Shown here: piece after piece, positions 56,644-64,000 of the stretch
Numbering within the stretch: the stretch's first letter is position 1
Layout: each line of letters starts with the position of its first letter
Assembly: GCF_046533115.1 (NCBI RefSeq)
Contig: NZ_JAJQRC010000012.1
Coordinates: 1-64,000 of the forward strand
Direction: 5' to 3'
Length of the DNA: 64,000 bases
Source of the DNA: JAIRMO01 sp046533115
GTDB taxonomy: Bacteria; Spirochaetota; Spirochaetia; Treponematales; Breznakiellaceae
Notes under the pieces: generated by a model
Told to the model about the DNA's origin: nothing
Database searches by the model: none
Seen by the model: only the letters and a program-made list of their open reading frames with translations
Program-made: the position numbers and the translations under genes

Positions 56644-57630
56644 ATGGCAGAAATTACAACGTCGGCACTAGGGGCAAATAAAAGAAGCGTCAAAGAGTAT
56701 TTGAATACCTTCGGGGTGGTGTTAAGCCTTTTACTGCTTTGCATTATCCTCTCGATAGTTTCCCCGCGCTTTTTGACCGTGGATAATCTGATGAATGTCG
56801 CGGGTCAGGCGGCAATCAATTCTATCATTTCGGTGGGTATGTTCCTGGCCATCCTTACTTCGGGGATTGATCTTTCGGTCGGGTCGATCCTCGCGCTTTC
56901 CACCATGTTCATGGGGCATTTCGCTACCAAATATAATATGAACCCCTGGATGGCGCTGGCAAGCTGCCTGGCCATCGGAACCTTTCTCGGCTTAATCAAC
57001 GGCCTGATGCTTACCAAAATGCGGCTGCCCCATCCGTTTATCTCGACCATGGGGACCAAGCAGATGGCCCGGGGGCTGTGTCTGGTGATAACCGCGACAA
57101 AACCGGTCTATGGGTTTAAGCCGCCGATTCTGTTTCTCGGAAGCCAGCGGCTCGGCCCGGTACCGGTCTCAATTATGCTGGTGATCCTGCTCTATGTGGT
57201 CATGTATATATTTCTCAGCCGTACCCGGACGGGACGGCACATTTACGCGGTAGGGGGGAATAAGGAGGCAGCCCGTTTAAGCGGCATTAACGTAAACGGT
57301 GTGCTGAACCTCGTCTATGCCGCAAGCGGCTTTATGGCGGCCCTGGCGGGTATCGTCATGGTAGGCCGGGTCGACGCCTCTTTCCCCCTGGCCGGTCAGG
57401 ACTATGAGACCGACGCCATCGCGGCGGTTATCATCGGGGGCGCGAGTTTCTTCGGCGGTATCGGGAAAATCGGCAACACCATCGTCGGGGTCCTGCTCAT
57501 CGCCGTGCTGCGTAACGGGCTGAATTTGATGGGGGTGTCCTCGGCATGGCAGGCTTTCACCATCGGCGCGGTTATCATTATCGCGGTGTTTATCGACGTT
57601 CTCCGTCAGAACGTAATGAAGCGGAGTTAA
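56644..57630 (+). CDS. sugar ABC importer permease
   Basis: A 328-residue RbsC-type permease with about ten helices (LTSGIDLSVGSILALSTMFMG, GRHIYAVGGNKEAARLSGINVN, AAVIIGGASFFGGIGKIGNTIVG, the last being the conserved EAA-like loop). It forms the membrane pore, probably as a homodimer with the two-cassette ATPase. It starts 20 bases after the dehydrogenase stop, with AGAAGGAAG. Confidence 0.92.
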   Translation: MAEITTSALGANKRSVKEYLNTFGVVLSLLLLCIILSIVSPRFLTVDNLMNVAGQAAINSIISVGMFLAILTSGIDLSVGSILALSTMFMGHFATKYNMNPWMALASCLAIGTFLGLINGLMLTKMRLPHPFISTMGTKQMARGLCLVITATKPVYGFKPPILFLGSQRLGPVPVSIMLVILLYVVMYIFLSRTRTGRHIYAVGGNKEAARLSGINVNGVLNLVYAASGFMAALAGIVMVGRVDASFPLAGQDYETDAIAAVIIGGASFFGGIGKIGNTIVGVLLIAVLRNGLNLMGVSSAWQAFTIGAVIIIAVFIDVLRQNVMKRS

Positions 57631-57755
57631 GGGAAGCTCCGGAGACCGCCGGTCGGGCGGTTCTTCGGAGAAAATCGTTGGTTAAGAGAAAACACGGATA
57701 CAAGACTTGGTATGAGCCCTTGATCCGGTTTATATATCACCCATGGAGGTATGGA

Positions 57756-58697
57756 ATGAGAAAAAGCGTGCGTTTGATTTCGGTTTTAGTATGTGTACTG
57801 ATGATGTTCGTTTGCGTAACCGGTGTTTTCGCCGGCGCCAAACAGCAGCAGGAACAGCAGAGCGGCGGCGGCAAACTGAGGGTTGCGGTTATCCTGAAAA
57901 CCCTTAGTTCCACTTACTGGCAGACGGTTCTCTCGGGGGCGGAGCAGGCCGCCAAGGAATTGGGCGTTGAACTTATTCCCCTGGGCCCCCCCACGGAAGA
58001 CGATGCTATCGCCCAGACCAATATGGTGGAAGACGTAATCACCCAGAAAGTGGATGCGATTGTGTTCTCCCCCTGCCAGCCGGAAGGGGCCGTAACGGTT
58101 CTTAACAAGGCCCGGGACGCGAATGTTCCCGTCGTGGTTATCGACACCCCAATGCCGGCGTCGTATACCAGCGCCGTTACCTATATCGGCAGCAACAACT
58201 ATCAGATTGGCGTTCTTGGCGCGAAAGAAATGCTCAAAAGCCTTAAAGCCGGTACCAAGGTCCTGGTTCTTGAAGGCGCGCCGGGCAATGTGGCGATGAC
58301 CGAGCGGGCGGATGGAGCGGAAAAAACCTTCAAGGACGCGGGGGTTAATGTTGTTTCACGGCAGCCCGCCTATTCGGATCGGGAAAGGGCCTATAGCATT
58401 ACCCAAAACGTGCTTCAAACCACCGAGTTGGACGGCGTTTTCGCCGCCAACGACGAGCAAGCCCTCGGCGCGTACCGGGCGATTGTCCAGGCCGGAAAGA
58501 AGGCGGTGGTGGTGGGCGTAGACGGTAACCCCGATGCGAAAGAATCCGTGGACAAGGGCGAACTTTTCGCAACCGTTGCCCAGTCGGCGGACCAGATGGG
58601 CTATCTTGGCGTAAAATACGCGGTTCAGTATGCCAAAGGCGATAAAAACATCGAGAAGATGATTGACGCGCCGACCCCGGTTTATACTAAAAAATAG
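57756..58697 (+). CDS. sugar/inositol ABC importer substrate-binding protein
   Basis: A 313-residue periplasmic-binding protein of the RbsB/IbpA type. A signal peptide (VRLISVLVCVLMMFVCVTGVFA) and a Gln-rich linker are followed by two sugar-binding lobes (VAVILKTLSSTYWQTVLSGAEQAAKELG, VDAIVFSPCQPEG, GVFAANDEQALGAYRAI, VVGVDGNPDAKESVDKG). ATG 57756 follows TGGAGGT. It is the last gene of the importer operon; a strong terminator lies 38 bases after it. Confidence 0.9.
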   Translation: MRKSVRLISVLVCVLMMFVCVTGVFAGAKQQQEQQSGGGKLRVAVILKTLSSTYWQTVLSGAEQAAKELGVELIPLGPPTEDDAIAQTNMVEDVITQKVDAIVFSPCQPEGAVTVLNKARDANVPVVVIDTPMPASYTSAVTYIGSNNYQIGVLGAKEMLKSLKAGTKVLVLEGAPGNVAMTERADGAEKTFKDAGVNVVSRQPAYSDRERAYSITQNVLQTTELDGVFAANDEQALGAYRAIVQAGKKAVVVGVDGNPDAKESVDKGELFATVAQSADQMGYLGVKYAVQYAKGDKNIEKMIDAPTPVYTKK

Positions 58698-58734
58698 GTA
58701 AGACCCGTTAAAAGCGCCGGTTTCGAGAAACCGC

Positions 58735-58773
58735 AGGGACCTCAAAAATTTCAAATTTTTGAGGTCCCTTTTT
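58735..58773 (+). terminator. rho-independent terminator of the importer operon
   Basis: AGGGACCTCAAAAATTT at 58735-58751 pairs perfectly with AAATTTTTGAGGTCCCT at 58753-58769, followed by T5. It ends the lacI-importer transcript. Confidence 0.9.
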
Positions 58774-58881
58774 AAAACAGCCCCAAGTATTCATGGTATC
58801 TTCAAAAAACCTTAATTGATAGTTATCCGATTACCTGATATACTTATTAAAGAATGGCAGCAAAGGAAGGAATAGTTATTT

Positions 58882-59709
58882 ATGGAAAAAAAATTATTAG
58901 CGGACCTGCAGTCCAAGGCTAAAGAAATCCGGAAGTTAACCATCGAAGAGATCGGGACCCTGGGGACCGGTCATATCGGCGGCTCCATGTCTATCGCGGA
59001 CCTCCTGGCCCTGTTGTACTTTCACCGGATGAAGGTGGATCCCGCCAATCCCCGCTGGGAAGACCGGGATCAACTGGTGGTTTCCAAGGGCCATGCGGGG
59101 CCGGCGGTCTATGCCGCCCTGGCCCTCAAGGGCTTTTTCCCCAAGGAATGGCTTGGTACCCTTAACCAGGGGGGGACCAGGCTCCCCAGCCATTGTGACC
59201 GGAACCTTACCCCGGGCATCGACATGACCGCCGGTTCCCTGGGGCAGGGGTTTTCCGCGGCCCTGGGTATAGCCCTGGGGCTCAGGTTGGATAAAAAACC
59301 TTCCCGGGTGTATACCATCATCGGGGACGGTGAGTCCGACGAAGGCCAGATCTGGGAGGGGGCCCTCTTTGCCGCGGCCCAGGGACTTTCAAATATCACC
59401 GCCTTTACCGATTACAACAAGCAGCAGCTTGACGGCTATACCAAGAATATCCTGGATCTGGGGGATCTGCGCGCCAAATGGGCCGCCTTCGGCTGGTACA
59501 CCCAGGAGGTGGACGGCCATGACCTTGAAGCCCTGGACGGGGCCATTGAAAAGGCCCTGGCCCAAAAGGACGTTCCTTCCATGATCATCATGAATACCAT
59601 TAAGGGCAAGGGTTGTTTTTTTGCCGAGGGGATCGAAAAAAACCACAGTATGGCCTTTAACCTGGAAAAAGCCCGGGAGGCGATTGCTGTTTTGGACGGA
59701 AAGGAATGA
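58882..59709 (+). CDS. transketolase, N-terminal subunit
   Basis: A 275-residue thiamine-diphosphate-binding half: GTGHIGGSMSIADLLALLYFHRM, SKGHAGPAVYAALALKGFF, GSLGQGFSAALGIALGLRL and IIGDGESDEGQIWEGALFAA. Split transketolases of this kind move two-carbon units in sugar metabolism. The second half follows 26 bases downstream. Given the nearby inositol genes it may serve a product of that pathway or the pentose phosphates. Confidence 0.92.
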   Translation: MEKKLLADLQSKAKEIRKLTIEEIGTLGTGHIGGSMSIADLLALLYFHRMKVDPANPRWEDRDQLVVSKGHAGPAVYAALALKGFFPKEWLGTLNQGGTRLPSHCDRNLTPGIDMTAGSLGQGFSAALGIALGLRLDKKPSRVYTIIGDGESDEGQIWEGALFAAAQGLSNITAFTDYNKQQLDGYTKNILDLGDLRAKWAAFGWYTQEVDGHDLEALDGAIEKALAQKDVPSMIIMNTIKGKGCFFAEGIEKNHSMAFNLEKAREAIAVLDGKE

Positions 59710-59735
59710 CCCCTTTTGTTAATGAAGGAGAAACT

Positions 59736-60671
59736 ATGGAAACAAAAGAAATGCGCGCCGCCTATGTGGAAACCATAACCGCCCTGGCGGAAAAAAATAA
59801 GAATATCGTCCTCCTGGAAGCGGATCTGATGAGCTGTACCAATACGGGGAGCTTTAAAAAGGCCTATCCCGATCGTTTGTTTAATGTGGGTATTGCCGAG
59901 GCGAACATGATCGGCGTGGCCTCGGGGCTTTCCTCGGTGGGAAAGATCCCCTTTGCCGCTACCTTCGGCTGTTTCGCTTCCCGCCGGGTCTTTGATCAAT
60001 TTTTTATCTCCGCCAACTATGCCCGGCTCAATGTAAAGCTCATCGGCATGGACCCCGGGGTAACCGCTGCCTTTAACGGCGGCACCCACATGCCCTTTGA
60101 GGATCTGGCCCTGATGCGGTCCATCCCCAAGCTCATCATTGTGGAACCCTCGGACCCGTGGAATTGCGCCGATTTTGTCCGGCAAGCCGCGGAGATCTAC
60201 GGCTCGGTGTACCTGCGGCTTCCCCGTAAGGCCGTCCCGATCCTCTACACCAGTGAGGATAAGTTCCCCTTTGGCAAGGCGAGGGTATTCAAAGAAGGAA
60301 AGGACCTCTGTTTTGTTGCCCTGGGCAGCCTTATGGTGAACGAATCCCTTAAGGCCCGGGAACTTCTGGCATCCGAGGGGATCGACGCCGGTATTTTGGA
60401 CGTCCTTACCCTCAAACCCATAGACCGGGAAGCGGTAGTAGCCCAGGCTTCCAAGGTTAAGGCCGTGATCAGCGCGGAAAATCACCAGATCAACGGGGGC
60501 CTGGGCAGCGCCGTGGCGGAGATCCTCGCGGAATCGGGTTTCCGGGGCAAATTCGCTCGGGTAGGGATCATGGACGAGTTCGGCGAAGTGGGTACCCAGG
60601 ATTATCTGACCAAACGCTTCGGTCTGGACGGAGAAACCCTGGCCCAAAAAGCCCGGGACTTACTTGGTTAG
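59736..60671 (+). CDS. transketolase, C-terminal subunit
   Basis: A 311-residue partner of the preceding half. The pyrimidine-binding domain (VLLEADLMSCTNTGSFKKAYPDRLFNVGIAEANMIGVASGLS) has the Glu that activates thiamine, and the C-terminal domain ends SAENHQINGGLGSAVAEILAESG. ATG 59736 follows AAGGAGAAA; a Met at 59706 would overlap the N-terminal gene. A CCGCCC..GGGCGG hairpin after the stop may end the transcript. Confidence 0.92.
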   Translation: METKEMRAAYVETITALAEKNKNIVLLEADLMSCTNTGSFKKAYPDRLFNVGIAEANMIGVASGLSSVGKIPFAATFGCFASRRVFDQFFISANYARLNVKLIGMDPGVTAAFNGGTHMPFEDLALMRSIPKLIIVEPSDPWNCADFVRQAAEIYGSVYLRLPRKAVPILYTSEDKFPFGKARVFKEGKDLCFVALGSLMVNESLKARELLASEGIDAGILDVLTLKPIDREAVVAQASKVKAVISAENHQINGGLGSAVAEILAESGFRGKFARVGIMDEFGEVGTQDYLTKRFGLDGETLAQKARDLLG

Positions 60672-61107
60672 GCCTTTGTCCGCCCTGAGGTCTCATGATC
60701 CCCTGGGGCGGGCGGAAGGATCCCTCCTGTGGGCTAAGACAAAGTGAAAAGAATACGGCTGGGTATTTTTCTCTTTTTACTGCGTCACCGGGTTTAGATT
60801 ATTACCAAAGCTATTTTGACGGTTTTCTTATGGAGTCTCAGTCGCTTTCGATCTCTTATACCGCCGCGCTTGGAATAGATTGCGGTACCGTTCAAACCGT
60901 TGATTTTAGGGGGCTCTTTGAAAAACCGGAATGAGTTTTTAGGCGGAATAAGGCTAAGATAAAAAAGGTAACGGCGAATCGCCCCTACCGCCGCACCTTC
61001 GCCACAAATACAGAATTAAGCAATTCACCCCAAAGATGAATCACCCAACCCCGCCTTTTCATGTCCCGGTGGTTCATAGGAAGGAAATCCACCGGGCGTG
61101 AAACAAC
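60672..61107. other. 436-base gap without a supported gene
   Basis: It starts with a CCGCCC..GGGCGG hairpin (60681-60713). A 79-codon frame at 60695-60934 has no ribosome site, starts in the hairpin and resembles nothing I know. The end holds ACAGAATTAAGCAATTCACC (61011-61030), a near copy of the sequence at 63481-63500. Confidence 0.5.
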
Positions 61108-61332
61108 CTACACTCCCACTACGGTGGTAACCTGGGGAACTTCTTTTTTCAAATAATTCTCAATACCCATCTTGAGGGTCATCTGGGCCATAGGGCATCC
61201 CCCGCAGGCGCCGGTGAGTTTTACCGAAACCGTACCGTCATCGGCTACAGACACCAATTCCACATCGCCGCCGTCCGCCTGAAGGGAGGGCCGGACATTA
61301 TTAAGCGCGCTTTGTACCTGTTCTTCCAGCAT
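61108..61332 (-). CDS. NifU C-terminal domain (Nfu) Fe-S carrier
   Basis: A 74-residue Nfu protein (VRPSLQADGGDVELVSVADDGTVSVKLTGACGGCPMAQMTLKMGIENYLK). The CGGC motif binds a 4Fe-4S cluster between two subunits for delivery to client enzymes. It stands alone, with a hairpin just upstream at 61358-61394. Clients could include the Fe-S enzymes of this window. Confidence 0.92.
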   Translation of the reverse strand: MLEEQVQSALNNVRPSLQADGGDVELVSVADDGTVSVKLTGACGGCPMAQMTLKMGIENYLKKEVPQVTTVVGV

Positions 61333-61357
61333 AATAAACTCCTCGTTTTTGTTTCAA

Positions 61358-61394
61358 AAACTCATCCAAAACTCACCGAGCCTTGGATGAGTTT
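61358..61394. repeat. intergenic hairpin upstream of nfu
   Basis: AAACTCATCCAA pairs with TTGGATGAGTTT around AACTCACCGAGCC. It has the same look as the hairpins at 39235-39268 and 47720-47756. The rest of 61395-61610 shows nothing I can support. Confidence 0.5.
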
Positions 61395-61610
61395 AATATA
61401 ACACCTTCCCGCCGGAATAACAAGTCCGGAAACCCAGGATAAAGGCATAGGAATTTTTAACCAGAAACCGCATGAACCACTACGAATTTTTCTCTCTATA
61501 TTTCGCGCTTTCCAAGGGACGCGATGGGGGCGATCGGAAAATATGCTGGGAAAATCGGGGATAAAAAAACGCTTCGGGTATATGCCATCGGCGGAGATGC
61601 CGCTGGAATG

Positions 61611-62471
61611 CTAACCCTTAACCGCCCCGGCCATCATGCCCTTTACCAGTTTGTCCTGCCCAAAAACATAGAGGAGGATGATGGGCAGGGACGAGAGGAT
61701 AAGGAGGGTCATAATTAAGGGAATATTCATCGTATATTGTCCCTGGTATTCCCAAACCGCCAGCGGCAGGGTACGACTCTTTTGCGACTGGGTCAGGACC
61801 ATGACGAAACTGAATTCGTTCCAGATAACCACCCCGTTGTAAATGCCCAGGGTGGCAAGCCCGGATTTGGAGAGGGGGAGAATAATCCTAAAAAAGGCGC
61901 TGAATTTCCCGCAGCCGTCGATTTCCGCGGCCTCCTCAATTTCCCGGGAGATGTTTTGCATAAAGGCGGTGAGGATGAAAACCGAAATCGGCAGGTTAAA
62001 GGCCACGTTTGGTCCGATAAGCGCCAGGGGCGTATCGTATATATTCAAATTGGTGGACATGATAAATACCGGAATCAGGGTAATATGAATCGGTATCGAC
62101 ATGGCCGCCACAATGGCGCCGTAAATGGGCCGGTTAAGCAAAAACTGCATCCGGGAGAGGGGATAGGCGGCAAAGGCGCTGGTAAAGAGCAGCAGGGTCA
62201 GAGAAATTATCAATACCATCACACTGTTGTAAAAGTAATTGTAGAATCCCCCCCCCATAACCGTAGCATAATTCACCAGGCTAAATACCTTGGGCAGGTT
62301 AAAAAGACCGCCGCTGAGGAATTCTCCCTGGGATTTCAGGGAAATGAGGATCAAATAATAAAAGGGCCCCCCGGCAATAACCAGCCATATAAAGGCAAAG
62401 ATAAGCGCCATACACCAAAAAGGGGAGATCCGTGAAGGACGGCCGGAAAGGATGCGTTTTTTTGGGGCCAT
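61611..62471 (-). CDS. sugar ABC importer permease, MalG type
   Basis: A 286-residue permease with six helices. It begins FIWLVIAGGPFYYLILISLKSQGEFL and has the EAA loop EIEEAAEIDGCGKFSAFFRIILPLSKSG that touches the ATPase. It ends VFGQDKLVKGMMAGAVKG, the usual MalG-type terminus. It follows the MalF-type gene by one base. The ATPase is not in the window; such importers often share an MsmK-like ATPase. Confidence 0.92.
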   Translation of the reverse strand: MAPKKRILSGRPSRISPFWCMALIFAFIWLVIAGGPFYYLILISLKSQGEFLSGGLFNLPKVFSLVNYATVMGGGFYNYFYNSVMVLIISLTLLLFTSAFAAYPLSRMQFLLNRPIYGAIVAAMSIPIHITLIPVFIMSTNLNIYDTPLALIGPNVAFNLPISVFILTAFMQNISREIEEAAEIDGCGKFSAFFRIILPLSKSGLATLGIYNGVVIWNEFSFVMVLTQSQKSRTLPLAVWEYQGQYTMNIPLIMTLLILSSLPIILLYVFGQDKLVKGMMAGAVKG

Positions 62472-62472
62472 G

Positions 62473-63378
62473 TTACACCTCCGCCTTTTTGTTCAGGGTA
62501 GTTATGGTGATAAACGCGACAATGGTGATAAGCAAAAACATGCCGCAGGCAACCGTGGCCCCATACCCCATATTAAATTTGACAAAGGAGGTTTTATACA
62601 TAAGGGTGGCCATCAATTCGGTGGAGACCCCCGGACCCCCGCCGGTCATCACAAAAACAAGGTCAAAATACTTAAGGGAACCGATGATGGAGATGGTGGC
62701 CCCGGAAATCACGGTGGGCTTGAGCAGGGGCAGGGAAACCCGCCAGAAATACTGGTTCCTCGTGGCCCCGTCTATACTGGCCGCCTCATAGAGCTCCACC
62801 GGAATGGTACCGTAGGCGGCCAAATATAACACCATATAAAAAGGGATATACTGCCAACAGACAACCCCGATCACCGTAAAAAGCGCTGCCCTGGGATTAC
62901 CCAAAAGATCCACCCCGCCGCCGCCCAGGGCTTTTGATATGGAAGCGAAAATTCCGTAATTCGCGTCCAGGGCAAATTTGAAAAGTACCCCGATGGCCAC
63001 CGAAGAGATAAGGTAGGGGAGGAACCAGACTACTTTAAAGATCACCCCTTTGGATTCGGTAATATCCAAAAAGGTAGCCAGGATCATGGCAAAGGGGACC
63101 TGAAAGAGCAGGGACAGAAACATGATGATTACGTTGTTGCCGAAGGCCGCCCAAAAATTCGCGTCCTTGACTAATTGCATCCAATTAGCGATCCCCACAA
63201 AAGTCCGGTTTCGGCTCATCCCGTTCCACTGGACCATACTGGTAATAAAGGAATCAATGATGGGGTAGAGAATAAAAATAACCATAAAAAACATGGCCGG
63301 AAACAAAAAAACCGCTGCCGCGGCCCGAACCGAACGCTGCCGGGCAAGACGAAGTGTATTATGGGTTTTTCCGATCAT
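62473..63378 (-). CDS. sugar ABC importer permease, MalF type
   Basis: A 301-residue permease with six helices (FLFPAMFFMVIFILYPIIDSFITSMVQWNG at the start, and the EAA loop LYEAASIDGATRNQYFWRVSLPLLKP). It pairs with the MalG-type protein that follows. The substrate is probably an oligosaccharide or polyol. Confidence 0.92.
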   Translation of the reverse strand: MIGKTHNTLRLARQRSVRAAAAVFLFPAMFFMVIFILYPIIDSFITSMVQWNGMSRNRTFVGIANWMQLVKDANFWAAFGNNVIIMFLSLLFQVPFAMILATFLDITESKGVIFKVVWFLPYLISSVAIGVLFKFALDANYGIFASISKALGGGGVDLLGNPRAALFTVIGVVCWQYIPFYMVLYLAAYGTIPVELYEAASIDGATRNQYFWRVSLPLLKPTVISGATISIIGSLKYFDLVFVMTGGGPGVSTELMATLMYKTSFVKFNMGYGATVACGMFLLITIVAFITITTLNKKAEV

Positions 63379-63480
63379 AGTACTCCCCTGATGAAAACCA
63401 AATCGCCGTTTTTAGAGCTAAACTTAACCCGCTGTTAACCACGAACTAGTACCTTGTAAACACTAAACGGCCATGCATAT

Positions 63481-63645
63481 ACAGAATTTAAGAAATTCAC
63501 CACAAAGGCGCAGAAGGCGAATAAGAAAGAAATGAAGAGAGAAGAATAACTCACTCTTCGCTTTTCATTCTTAATTCTCCTTTCCTCCTCCTTCCTTCTT
63601 CGCCTTATTCGCCTTATTCGCCTTTGTGGTCGAATTCTCTTTCTC
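63481..63645. repeat. long inverted repeat, about 150 bp
   Basis: GAATTCACCACAAAGGCGcag..GGCGAATAAG (as AAATTCACC... at 63493-63522) pairs with CTTATTCGCCTTTGTGGTCGAATTC around 63612-63640. The middle is purine-rich then pyrimidine-rich (GAAGAGAGAAGAA against TTCTCCTTTCC), so most of the unit can form one long hairpin. It fills the gap between the binding-protein gene and the MalF-type gene. An Arg-rich open frame here is an artefact. Confidence 0.7.
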
Positions 63646-63692
63646 CTATATATCAAGCATATTAGTATTTACGCAGTTTATTCGGAAAAGCG

Positions 63693-64000
63693 TCATTTCT
63701 TACGATATGCCGCTTGGGCGTCCTGCAGCCGCTGGGCCGCCTCCTGGGGGCTCAGGGTACCGCCGAATATCTCCTGGGAAGTGGTTTTGTGTACCTCCGA
63801 TACCTCGGGAGCCAGGGATTGATCATACCAAAGCTGCATGTCCGGCGCCGCCTGGACCTGGGCGAAAAGTTCCGCCAGGATGGGATCGGTAAGTTTCACA
63901 TTTTTTACCGGAGGAATCGCGCCGGCGGCCAAACGATCCTGAACCGACAGATCGTCTATCAGATAGGTTATCATTTCAAAAGCCTTGGCGGGATTTTTGC
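63693..64000 (-). CDS. extracellular sugar-binding protein, C-terminal part (cut by window)
   Basis: The last 101 residues of a family 1 extracellular solute-binding protein (KNPAKAFEMITYLIDDLSVQDRLAAGAIPPVKN, then ELFAQVQAAPDMQLWYDQSLAPEV and TLSPQEAAQRLQDAQAAY). The frame is open to base 64000, so the gene continues outside. It precedes the two permease genes on the same strand and is their binding protein. Confidence 0.88.
   Translation of the reverse strand, partial: KNPAKAFEMITYLIDDLSVQDRLAAGAIPPVKNVKLTDPILAELFAQVQAAPDMQLWYDQSLAPEVSEVHKTTSQEIFGGTLSPQEAAQRLQDAQAAYRKK

Noticed and set aside
60695..60934. A 79-codon frame after the transketolase
   Set aside because: No ribosome site, begins within a hairpin, and no recognised likeness; too weak to list as a gene.
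63435..63656. An Arg-rich 73-codon frame
   Set aside because: It lies within the long inverted repeat and owes its composition to the purine-rich arm.
1..64000. CRISPR array
   Set aside because: The only tandem repeats (2769-2962 and 35038-35388) lack unique spacers of constant size, and no cas genes are present.

Overview
The window looks like a chromosomal segment of a free-living or gut-associated spirochete close to Treponema (termite-gut or rumen treponeme type). This rests on gene content and style, not on a marker gene: strict-anaerobe metabolism, siroheme sulfite reduction, inositol use, many ABC sugar importers, mixed GC content, and false reading frames spreading through tandem repeats next to tRNA-Ser genes. 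No rRNA or universal marker is present, so the assignment is inference.

Layout. (1) 1-6.1 kb is an AT-richer accessory patch: gene fragments (Sir2-like, a truncated conserved protein), a small iron-sulfur/DtxR/ECF-sigma/NapH-like module, a 21-bp palindromic tandem repeat, a MATE exporter, and opposed remains of a TolC-like and a CusA-like metal efflux gene. (2) 6.4-13.9 kb is a copper-handling operon (HMA-TauE-cupredoxin fusion, two tiny membrane proteins, a DUF2318-like protein, CopA, a lipoprotein), then a flavodoxin and a TetR-type regulator transcribed divergently from a compact promoter/operator region. (3) 14.1-33.8 kb is a multidrug-efflux region (PG0541-like protein, RND pump, adaptor, TolC, MATE, two-component system). 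A complete type I restriction-modification locus sits between adaptor and TolC and is itself packed with MntA/HepT, an LPO_1073/Vpar_1526-like pair and DUF3791/DUF3990-type modules. Three copies of one upstream sequence tie adaptor, TolC and MATE together. (4) 33.8-35.4 kb holds an IS3 remnant, a tRNA 3' half that may be an attachment-site scar, two tRNA-Ser genes and 158-159-bp tandem repeats made partly from tRNA-Ser 3' ends.

(5) 35.4-42.2 kb is one long minus-strand operon: sulfite reductase, TusA-like protein, E1-like ThiF, EamA transporter, ThiS-like carrier with a tail behind its glycines, JAMM peptidase, precorrin-2 dehydrogenase, HemC and a CobA-HemD fusion. It makes its own siroheme and fits the protein-thiocarboxylate route (HcyS/HcyD/HcyF of Wolinella) for putting sulfide into amino acids. 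(6) 42.3-47.7 kb encodes LarA, malic enzyme and archaeal-type GAPDH and PGK. (7) 47.9-60.7 kb is an inositol system: iolE, iolD, iolB, iolG on the minus strand, then a LacI regulator, an ABC importer, a second MocA-type dehydrogenase and a split transketolase on the plus strand. LacI-type operators sit just downstream of both facing promoters. (8) 61-64 kb has a NifU-domain protein and a second sugar ABC importer cut by the window edge.

The genes mostly work as substrate-import, carbon-catabolism and sulfur-assimilation units typical of a fermentative anaerobe. The first 35 kb is dominated by defence, metal/drug efflux and the scars of repeated insertion and deletion.
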